Source: Spongilla lacustris (lineage: Eukaryota; Porifera; Demospongiae; Spongillida; Spongillidae). From it: a DNA stretch of 64,000 nucleotides. How positions within the stretch are numbered: the first letter of the stretch is position 1; every line of letters begins with the position of its first letter. The stretch lies in assembly GCA_949361645.1 (NCBI GenBank), contig OX442416.1:1840430-1904429 (forward strand). The letters are read 5' to 3'. The translations under genes were made by a program, and so were the position numbers. The notes under the pieces are model-generated. The model was not told the origin of the DNA. It was given only the letters and a program-made list of their open reading frames with translations, and made no database searches. Positions 1-10,900 of this stretch are shown piece after piece.

Positions 1-94
1 ATCATTACAGAGTTTTTATTTCGTTCTGTGTGACAAAACAATAAATCCAACATGATTCTCTATTTGGGAAAGTTTTCGAGAAAAGGGAAAAAAA

Positions 95-704
95 TGTTAT
101 AAAAATGGCATTACGTTTGAATTGCTATAACTTTCGAACGGTTAAACTTTTAAAGCTATCAACTTCCCGGTTATTTTCGGCACTTCATACTACACCATTT
201 CTCTACGGTCCCTTTGCTATTGGATTATTCTGTTCGTTAATTTTTATCTCATCCGTTACAGAGATACAGTTGAACAAACTACTTGCACGTTTTCCCGCTT
301 GATTCGCGCCAATGATATAACCACCGCCTCCCCATACATTGAGCGGGACGCCGCGATTTACACAAATCATTGGCGGGTATTGAGCGCGAAAACGTGTACG
401 TCGTTTGTTCAACTGTATCTCCGTAGCGGATGGTATAAAAATTAATGAACAAAACAATCCAATAGCTAAGGGACTTCTCTATGTACATTCCGAATTTCGA
501 GCGATTTGAGTATTCCTGCCGAAAGTTATGGCAAGTTTGAACCCCTGGGGGCATCGGACGTCACGATACTGAGGCATGGAGCATGTTCAACACCCCAAAA
601 ATGTACTTTACCGTAGATAAAGTATGTAGTATAAAGTAGGACGCTGATAGCTTTAACCCTTTCGAAAGTTATAACAATTCAAACATAATGCCATTTTTAT
701 AACA
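95..704. repeat. Foldback (inverted-repeat) element, about 610 bp
   Basis: The two ends are long inverted repeats. The left end starts TGTTATAAAAATGGCATTA and the right end is its near-perfect complement, closing with GCCATTTTTATAACA. A second inverted pair sits inside, at about 225-305 and 375-460, with the shared core GAGATACAGTTGAACAAAC. This is the layout of a foldback transposon or MITE. I see no coding capacity; open frames here are shadows of the repeat. A diverged relative of one arm appears near 15060-15330. The element lies directly upstream of the point where the SRCR gene at 796 loses its 5' exons. I could not identify a target-site duplication. Confidence 0.7.
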
Positions 705-795
705 AACTGTGCCATTTTATGATCGCTATGGCAACTTATCGCCAGTCAGCTGTAGGCCTCCATGTTTTTACCATCATGTGATCCAATCACCACAG

Positions 796-3246
796 GGGCA
801 GTCCCATATGGAGGATCTCACTTTGGGAAAGGAACAACATTACTTGAAATCTTCAACATATACTGCATAGGAAATGAAGCTTCCATTGGACTGTGCACTT
901 ATTCCTCAATTCCAAGGGGAACAAACTATAATTCATATTATAGGATTGGAGTCACCAGCACCTCAAATAACAGTGCAGGGGTGACATGCCTTGGTCCCAC
1001 CACAAATGTCCCAGAGTGCTCCAGTGGTGATGTGCAGCTAGCTGATGGACCATCTACCAGAGAAGGAAGGTTGAAAATATGTAAGATAGACGGATTCTGG
1101 GCAAGTGTGTGTGTCAATGGAATAGACAAGACAGCAGCACTGATTGTGTGCAGATCTATAGGAATAAATGCCACTGGTTAGTTGATTAACCAGAAATCAG
1201 TACTGTATTGTTTAACCTTGCTACTTTTATTTAAGGAGTCATCATATCATCTGGGTCATATCGTACATACACTGGTCCAGTTATTAGCAACATATTGTGT
1301 AGTGGAAGTGAATCCAATGTTGGAGATTGCACATTTGGAGATGTTGGTGCTCTCAACTGTGGTCATGAAAAGGATGCTGTTATATCATGTCTTAATGGTA
1401 ATGGTGGAGTGTATTAATACCACATGAATTCAACCCAGCTTTGTCTCTCACAGAGTTAGTGACGTATGACATCACAGTAACCACTGATCCAGCCACTGGT
1501 CCTTTTAGTATTGGGTCAACTATAACTCTGTACTGCCAATCCAATCCTCCACTGCCATCAGGAGTGACCTACACCTGGAAAGCAGCCATATATTCAAGTG
1601 TAATAACCACCAATAACCCTCAGGCCTCCAATGCAAATGTGACCATAGGTCTAAATCATCCTACCATTGGACATTACTACTGTGTTGTGAACAATGGGAT
1701 ATCTGTACTTGGAGTGGGAAAGGCAGACATCATTGTGCAAAGTTAGTTACATGCACATGTATTATTTTACAATGTGAATACAATATGTTAAAATCTGCAG
1801 GTCTTATTACATCAAGCCTCAATCCTACCATACTGTTTGTGCAACCGCAGAGCATTGTTTTGAGTGTAAATGTTACAGAGATATATGTCACCCAGTTCTT
1901 GAGATCTCTCACTTGGTATTTTGATGGCAATCCAATTTCAGCAGGAGGTCGAGTCGTGCTAAGTCCAGACAGTACTACGCTGACCATAATGAATACTGTT
2001 GAGTCAGATGCCGGTGTGTATGAAGTCAAACATATGGGTGTGGTTACCAGCTCTCGTCAGGAGAAGTGTGAGGCAAGAGTCCTGAGTTCATTAAGACAGT
2101 ATCCTGTTTTGGCTGGACATACATTTGTGGTGACTGCATCATCTGGTAATGATAATATTGCTAAGTATTTTATGTTATGTACATGTACATCTATGGCTTT
2201 CAGGTGTCCTTCAAGGAGAACTAGAAGGGGCTGCTCAGGTTGTACCACTGACTGTTGGAGGTCCACTGTCACTACAGTTAACATGGACATCTTTGCCTGG
2301 CTCAGAGTACATGTGGTACTACATTAGCAGATCATATGTTACCTCTGTGCTGTACTACAATGGACAGTTGGGAATACCCAGTAGAACATTTGTATCCAGT
2401 ATTCAGCAGTATGGAGCCAATGGTGCCTACCAAAACCTCACCATTGACTTAGTCTATGCACAGGATAGTGGATATCTTGATGCCAACCTTATGCTCAGCA
2501 CATATGACTATCTCTACTCTTACTACTATTACTACTATTACTACTATTACTATTACTATGGTGATATCAACTTTTATTGTCCATCTGACTACTACTATTT
2601 TGTCACTGTTACTTTGGGTATTACTTCTATTCAGCTGGACTCTTTGCTCATCCACGTGACTTATGATTCAAGTAAGCTAACATGTACAATAGATACATTA
2701 TGCATGTATATTATGAATCATTTTCACTGTCTTCCTCATGCTCTCACAGCTCATAGCTCAAGTTCTGATGAAACAAGCTCTGCCATTGCTGGAGGTGTTG
2801 TGGGTGGAGTAGTACTTGGTCTTTTGATAGCACTGTTGGTCATCATCGTGATATTCATGTAAGGAGCTAGTGCACACAAGAAAGAGAGGGCTTTAATGTT
2901 GCTCTATGATGATATAACAGGTTTATTGTGTATTGTACATAATGGGTCACCCATGCATAGACACACATGAGCCCAATTTATACGACATGGCATGCAGTGT
3001 GCATATGTGATATCATTTTCCTTTAGCAGTGTCCAGAAGAGGAGAAAGAAGAGAGGTGCAATAGAGAAGGACACTAACCCTACAGTCCACGTTCCTGCTG
3101 TGAGATACCAGGCACGGAAGGAGAATATAGAACTAAATAAGATATCACATCAGAAGGATGAGCAGGGCTACGAACATATGGCTGGTGTTGCATATGATGA
3201 TTCCAATGTGTATGAACCAGCACCTGAGATGGATGTCTATAGCTAA
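796..3246 (+). CDS. SRCR-Ig receptor A, type I tail, lacking 5' exons
   Basis: Seven or eight exons of a single-pass membrane receptor can be traced: 796-1176 (end of one SRCR fused to the start of the next), 1236-1397 (rest of that SRCR), 1454-1741 (Ig with Cys, Trp and GxYYC), 1801-2145 (Ig-like without the cysteine pair), 2204-2671 (third Ig-like, with a poly-Tyr run), 2750-2858 (membrane helix, Gly/Val/Leu/Ile-rich, no charged residue) and 3027-3246 (tail). All junctions are GT-AG and the ectodomain exons are symmetric phase 1. The tail begins with a basic KRRKKR stop-transfer stretch and carries YEHM (YxxM, a PI3K SH2-type motif) and four other tyrosines. No signal peptide or SRCR 1-6a lies upstream; the sequence runs instead into a foldback element. 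It is therefore a 5'-truncated copy, possibly not expressed. It converges on receptor B. Confidence 0.8.
2521..2559 (+). repeat. In-frame TAC/TAT microsatellite coding poly-tyrosine
   Basis: Thirteen consecutive TAC or TAT codons sit inside the third Ig-like exon of receptor A. The homologous exon is 468 nt here and 435 nt in receptors B, D and E, so the difference is exactly 11 codons and the frame is kept. The flanks (STYDYLYS before, GD then NFYC after) match the paralogs, which have [10 protein letters not shown] or similar at this place. Confidence 0.9.
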
Positions 3247-4917
3247 GGCCATGACTGCATATATTGCATAGGTTGTTAGCCTTTTCATAATGCATATACA
3301 TGTAAGCAAGTAGGAGAGTGTGCAATGATTGGAATTTGCCGGTAGAAGTATGTACCAATGGATTTTGTAATATTTTTGAGTGCAAATGATAAGAGCAGGT
3401 GCAGTGCATAAACATTTTGTTGATGAAGGAATTAACAAACGTTCAGTCTTTATAAATAGTAGGTCCTAAATTATACAATATGGTGGTTTGGAAGCAAGCT
3501 TTTAAGAATTGACATAAGGAGTAAGGCAGGCCGACATATAGAAACATAAAACGTTAGCAGACCCATAGCCAATCATCTTTGGTCTCCCAGAGTTTGTTCC
3601 AGACACATTAAATAGATATCACAATAACTCACTACACCAACACTTAGAGTGCTGCTGGCATCAGCTGTATTCCAATGAGGTCCAATACATTCCATAAATT
3701 TATACCTACACGGCTCAATGATAAATAGACATAGACCAATATTATGTGGAGGTAATGCTTGAAACATATCCAGTTCAAATTGAATTTTTTTTTTTTTAAA
3801 TGAACGTGTCAGTTACAGTTTTTTTTAAACAACCATGAAGCTTTAATTTATTATTTTTTAATTTTTACACATATATACATCACCTTAAAATAGTACATCT
3901 TTGGTGGATAAACATGCATCCAGAATGGCCCTGGCAATGGCTTGGACAAGGGTGAAGTTTAGCCTGCATATATTTCAGCCCAGACTTATCTCTTGTGGCA
4001 GGAAGAAGTGGTGGCAATGCAGGATGAAGTGGTGTGAGCTTCTTTTTATTATTTCATTATTGACAAAACAATTTATTAACAGCAATACATACACTAATTA
4101 TTAACACACAACACAGGTTACAAGTTAGCAGGTGTCCTGGAAGGACACAGAATGGGACAGCAGAGCTCTAAAGTTTGCCCTGACCAGGGTCAAGCTGAGT
4201 CTCCCATATAGACTGGCAATGGCTTGGGGCTTATATTAGAAAGGTTGTACCTTGTGGCCGGGTGAGAAGCCAATCGTGCCAATCGTCCCCCAACACATTT
4301 CCAACCAAGTTAATTATATTTTTCCTCACTCGCTTCAGTAAAGGTAATCGGATTAGTTTTATCGTAATGATTTATATATTTATAAAATCAATAGAAATAC
4401 ACACTGTACATTTAAAAAAGGGATAGAAAGGTAGGAGCTGCAGAATGCAACGTTTAAATGAAATTCTGAGTGCTGATCTATCATCAAACCTTAAGCTATT
4501 AGATCTCAATTTTGCACACAATAGTCTGTTTCTGACAAAATTATTTCTGAGCGGCATTATTATTCATAACCCATTTATATGTATTACCACTTTCCAATAT
4601 CCTGACTTTGAAAGGTCAGGATACATAGCTTTCCTGAAGTGATATCTTGCACATTGCCTAAACTAGATATAATGCTCGGATGCAATCATAACTCTGGTCC
4701 TAAGGACAGCGTTCCATACTTATTGCATGCCACCCTCCCCCAACCAAATGAAGTGACATGCAGCATTCGATCAATATCCTCGAAAACATAATTTTTGTTA
4801 AAGGAAAGCACAAAATTATTTAATTCATTAAGTCTCGAGTTCTGAAAGAATTGTTTCACACAGAAACTGACACAGTACTAAGTAACTAAACTACAGCATC
4901 TTTGTTTTTTAGTCTAG
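3247..4917. other. Convergent spacer between receptors A and B
   Basis: No coding exon is visible. The stretch holds the 3' ends of two genes that point at each other and is homologous along most of its length to 39590-41340 and 49370-51326. Examples are the blocks near 3500-3780, 3890-4040 and 4430-4640, each present in all three. Open frames here are short and not conserved in frame. It contains AT-rich runs and presumably both 3' UTRs. The conservation of this spacer shows that each convergent pair was copied as a unit. Confidence 0.6.
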
Positions 4918-7900
4918 CTATCTATCTCTGATGTTGGCTCCAGCACTATCATACACAGCAGTATTTATGTCTTCATAGTTCTCCACATCCGTCTCCACAT
5001 CATTGTACTGCACCTTCCCCACATCCGTGGACTGTGCCTTCCCCACATCCTTGTACGGTGCCTTCCCCACATCCTTCCCCACATCCTTGGATCGTGCCTT
5101 CTCCACATCCTTGTACTGTGCCTTCCCCACATCCATGTACCGTGCCTTCTCCACATCCATGTACCGTGCCTTCTCCACATCATTGTACTGCACCTTCCCC
5201 ACATCCTTGTACGGTGCCTTCCCCACATCCATGTACCGTGCCTTCCCCACATCCATGTACCGTGCCTTCTCCACATCATTGTACTGCACCTTCCCCACAT
5301 CCATGTACGGTGCCTTCCCCACATCCATGTACGGTGCCTTCTCCACATCCTTCCCCACATCCTTGTACCGCACATTCTCCACACTACTTTCGCGTGCCTG
5401 GTACCTGACTACAGGAGCAGTACTAGTAGGGTTAGTATCCTCCTCTGCAGCAACCCTGTCCTTCCTTCTCTTCAGTATTCTGTTGTAATGAAATATACAG
5501 TTCATACATGTAGCATCTTATCACGACATTTATATGTACAAGTATGGGTGCACAATTGTATAAGCTCCTTACATGAATACCATGATGATTGCTAGCAGTA
5601 TGAGCAGAAGACCAAGCAAAAGTCCACCTACCACACCTCCAGCAACAGAAGAGCTTGATTGTGAGGATGTGCTTGAGCTATGGGCTGTGAGGTAGCGAAA
5701 ATGATTCATATAATATGGCATTCTTCTCCGCACTGTGCTTACTTGAACCAAAAGTCAGGTGGATGAGCAATGAGTCCAGCTGAATAGAAGTAATTCCCAA
5801 TGTGACATTTACAAAAGAGTAGTAGTCAGAAGAACAATAAAAGTTGGTACCACCACTGTAATAGTAGAGATAGTTGTATGTGCTGAGCATAAGGCTGGCA
5901 TCCAGATAGCCACTGTCCTGTGCACAGACTAAGCCAATGGTGAGGTTTTGGTAGGCACCATTCGCTCCATACTGCTGAATACTGGATACAAATGTTCCAC
6001 TGGGTATTCCCAACTGTCCATTGTAGTACAGCACAGAGGTAACATATGATCTGCTAATGTAGTACCACATGTACTCTGGACCAGGCAATGGTGTCCATGT
6101 TAACTGTAGTGATAGAGGACCTCCAACAGTCAGTGGTACCACCTGAGCAGCCCCTTCTGGTTCTTCAAACTGTACAACTACAGATATTGACATATATACA
6201 CTGGAATTACAAATATAACGTATGGCAATATTATCATTACCAGATGATGCAGTCACCACGAACTTATGTCCAGCCAAAACAGGATACTGTCTTAATGAAC
6301 TCAGGACTCTTGCCTCACACTTCTCCTGACGAAAGCTGGTAACCACACCCATATGTTTGACTTCATACACACCAGCATCTGATTCAACAGTATTCATTAT
6401 GGTCAGTGTAGTGCTGTCTGGACTTAGCATGACTCGACCTCCTGCTGAAATAGGATTGCCCTCAAAATACCAGGTGAGAGATCTCAAGAACTGGGTGACA
6501 TATATCTCTGTAACATTTACACTCAAAACAATGCTTTGAGGTGGCACAAACAGTATGGCAGGATTGTGGCTTGATGTAATAAGACCTGCAGATTTAAAAA
6601 TGAGTTAGCCTGCAGCGAATATAAGATAACTAACTTTGCACAACAATGTCAGCCTTTCCTACTCCAAGTACAGATACCCCATTACTCACAACACAGTAGT
6701 AATGTCCAATGGTAGGATGATTTAGACCTATGGTCACATTTGCATTGGAGGCCTGAGGGTTATTGGTGGTTATTACACTTGAATATATGGCTGCTTTCCA
6801 GGTGTAGGTCACTCCTGATGGCAGTGGAGGATTGGATTGGCAGTACAGAGTTATAGTTGACCCAATACTAAAAGGACCAGTGGCTGGATCAGTGGTTACT
6901 GTGATGTCATAAGACATTTGATCTAAGAGATTGGGCAAAAGCTTTGGATTATTCCAAAGAATAAATATTATCCACCATTACCATTCAAACATGATACAAC
7001 AGCATCCACTTCATGACCACAGTTGAGAGCACCAACTTTTCCAAATGTGCAGCCTCCAACATTGGGTTCACTTCCATTACATAATATGTTGCTAATAACT
7101 GGACCGGTGTATGTACGATATGACCCAGATGATATGATCACTCCTTTAAAAATAAAGGTAGCAAGGTTACACAAGGCAGTATTTCTGTTTAATCAACCAA
7201 CCTGTGGCATTTATTCCTATAGACCTGCACACAATCAGTGCTGCTGTCTTGTCTATTCCATTGACACACACACTTGCCCAGTATCCATCTCTCTTACATA
7301 TTTTCAGCCTTCCTTGTCTGGTAGATGGTCCATCAGCTAACTGCACATCACCACTTGAGCACTCTGGGACATTTGTGGTGGGACCAAGGCATGTCACCCC
7401 TGCACTGTTGTTTGAAGTGCTAGAGAGTGTGACTCCAATCTGATTGAGTGAATTATAGTTTGTTGCTCTTGGGATTGAGGAATAAGAGCATTGTCCAATG
7501 GAAGCTTCATTTCCTGTGCAGTGTATGTTGTAGATTTCAAGTAATGTTGTTCCTTTACCAAAGTGAGATCCTCCATATGGGACTGCCCCTGTGGTGATTG
7601 AACCAGATTCATTTACATATGATGACTGATGAGCAGTCATTGTATCAATTACGTATGATCATGTAATAGTTAATTATGTTGACATTCACATTGTATTAAG
7701 TAATTCTGAACATGGATGTGTGCGTAAATGCATCCTCAAACATATACATATATACATGTAGCTCACATTGTAATAATTTGCATTCATTTCCTTACATTGA
7801 TAAGGATATCCCAGCTGTCTGCACACCACCAGTGCATCATAGTAGCTCCACCCACTGTCATAGATGGCCACCCACACTCCACCACGGCATACTTCAACAC

Positions 7901-10900
7901 GCCCTTCATATGTAGTACTACCATCAGCCAGACGTACTTGGCCCTCTGTGCAGTTTGAGCCCACTGTGTATTGGATATATGATACAAACATGATTACCCG
8001 GTACTTATAAACATAGGGCAGTATTTATCAGTTACCATAGCAACGAACACCTCCATAGAAATGTCCATAGCCGGAACCCATTGTATAACGGCAACCTGAC
8101 AGGTTTGTTTCGTTCTCTTGGCAATCGATTTGGTATATCAGCAGTGATCCTGTTCCATATCCGTAATACGGCAAGTGGTAGTAGTAGTAGGGGGAACCAT
8201 AGTATTGAGGTACTCCATCTGTGCAGAGGTACTCAGAATGAGTATTTGCACAAGTTGCACTGCATAATTCCTTACATGCAGTACTTCCAAACATCTGCCT
8301 GCAGGCAATGCTTGGTGCATATATATATGTCCCAACTATATGTCACATAAAAAGATGTCCTTGAGCCACTGATGCACATCTCCAGCCTTCCTTCAGTTAG
8401 GGTGTAGCCATCAGCCAAGTGTACACTTCCTGATATGCATGGTGCTGTCCAGAGAATGGAATTAATATAATTGGAACGATAGGCAAAAACCATTAAAGCA
8501 ACAAAAAAAAGAACCTTGCTGTAATACACATATTAAAAATATACCAGTTTTATTGCGTGCATAAACATACTTCAATGAGGGATTGTTTCTACCAATTTGT
8601 ACATGATACACTAAGAGTGCTTAAAGCAATAATCGAATTGTGGATCAGTATCAATTGAGAGCCACTACAAATAGATGTAAGTGTAAATTGATAGACCTGT
8701 GTAGGGTGTGTAGGTTCAATTCAAAGTCAATTAAAATACACACACACATGTAGTATCAGTTTTATTTAGTGAAGAACATACATTTGCCAGCAAGGGTAAA
8801 CCTCCAATCCTCAGCTCCGCCCCCAATGGTTGTAACAAGTCTTCCTTAACATACGTAACAGTGAAGCATGTAACCCTAAGACTGCATGGAGCAACCAATC
8901 CTAAGCTGCTAGGTACACGTATGCCATTCTATGAAAGAAGATTTGTGTATGTGCCCTAAGTCTATGTTTCATTGAGTGGATTCACCTGAGAGGTTCATGC
9001 TGTCCCTGGTGAATGAATGAATGTCTGGCACTGGAGACAGACTCACCGATGTACTGCTTACGAGAGTTTTCTGTCACCATTCTGCAGCATCACTTTTGAG
9101 AACTTTGTATCCATCAAAGGTGTATGGTGTGTTTATTATAATTTATTGTACACATGTAATGATTCATTTATACAGTCAGATTTGCATCAATCGAAAATTT
9201 GTTTATTATTTAGATTCATACCATGAATTGATAGATATTTTGAAAAACCCCATTTCAATTCCAAAACGTTACACATCACTGGAACAAATGATAATTAATA
9301 ATGAAATAATTAAATTTATTATATATACAATGTACAAGATCTGTATACAGTACTGTCTGGAGAGTCAAGTTAAAAGCATTCATGTGCACGCCACATTGTG
9401 GATGCCATCTGCATTACATACATTATGCATTACATTATATTGCTGTGAATACAACTCACAAACAATGAAATGGACAACGCTCACAATGTAGCACATGCAA
9501 TAAGGCACTGGACAGTACTGTAGTTCCATATATTTGAAAAAGTTTTCCTCCTTATTTAAGGAGCATGGTCCTTACATAAGGACGATGTTGAGGTATTAAA
9601 ATATTGGCAACAGCTCAGTAGCTCATGTATAATTTTCATTGATTGAAAGCAGATTTGGTCACATGACTAAATCAATTTTTTTTTACAATCATCTGTTTTG
9701 CAAATCCTTATGGGGAAATCGAAGGCATCAAGTTGGAATCTGTAACATTTGAATGGCAAAGCAGTACCATAGAATTGCATATTTCTTGTACTGCAAGTTG
9801 ACAGCGACAATGCCAATGGTACAAACTGTGCTTAGTGAGGTCAGAGATGACTGCCGAATCAATTAGATATTTTTAATAAATGAAATTCTTTCAAAGCATG
9901 GAGAAACTTCAATGCCTGATAACATATAAGTCACAGGCCTGTGTAAAATACTTAGTCGTTCATAATTTTGTTGATATGCTTGTCAATATAAAAAAAAAAA
10001 GATCAATTCCACCACTAAAATAGGGGAGTGAGTTATTAAATTCAGTACAAGCTAGCTGTTCTTGATACAATTTATATCATCTAAGTTTAAAAAGAAGTGA
10101 CCTCCGTACAATCGTAAAATAAAATAAACTGCTCTTATAGTTACTGAGTCTTCTACATGGTAAATACAGTTCAAAAACGCACGTAACCATGTTCAAATAA
10201 GGATGGCAAGCTGAAGATTAAACGTTAAAATCAAATTTTCATTTATTGGAAATAAAAATTTTGCAATACACATACATTAATGTTGGACTGGTGGTACATA
10301 TTGTGCAGGAATACATGTACATGCACATAGAGTCTGAAGTGGCAGGCACAGACGTGCCAGTATCAGGCCTTCTTTTACAAATGCAATTCCTGCTATATTT
10401 GCGAATAGCATTTGATGAAATAGCGGAGGTCAATATTTTAAATAACAAATCCACACAGTACGAGAGAATTTTTTCTTATTAGAAAGTGGGGTCGGGGCAC
10501 CCATACACAGACATGCCTTACCAGCCACATAACAGTGACTATATTGCTAGCTTGCAAGTTGTGTATTAATCACCCACCTTGACATGTCACTCCACTCTCT
10601 TGTCCTCTGTGGCAGTGATGAACTCCAACAGAATATGGAAGTGAACAACTTAGCAAACTGCTTTCAGTACCAGTGCAGGATGGGTTATCCAATACAAATG
10701 GATCTTGACTTGGTCCAAATGAAGCAACTGTATGCACCACTGCACCTAAAATATGAGAATATTATTTAGAGTACAAAGAGCTCCAATCTCTATACCTGAT
10801 CTTGAATAATTCAGCCCTCTGCAAACAACTTCAGCTACTCCATAAGACTGAACATTGCACACAGATCCCCATATGCTGACTCCAGGACTGGTCTGTACAC

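Noticed and set aside
938..1174. Conserved minus-strand frame ([12 protein letters not shown]...), also at 7204, 37326 and 53367
   Set aside because: It appears in every copy only because it is antisense to the conserved SRCR 6b/7a exon; the sense frame has the domain and splice sites.
2149..2862. Single long open frame from the second intron to the membrane segment of receptor A
   Set aside because: It reads through short introns that are multiples of three or lack stops; the paralogs and splice sites support separate exons.
5003..5488. Long plus-strand open frames across the minisatellite (repeated FPTSLYGA or PSPHPCTV units)
   Set aside because: They are antisense shadows of the 24-bp repeat in the receptor B tail exon; no splice context or domain supports them.
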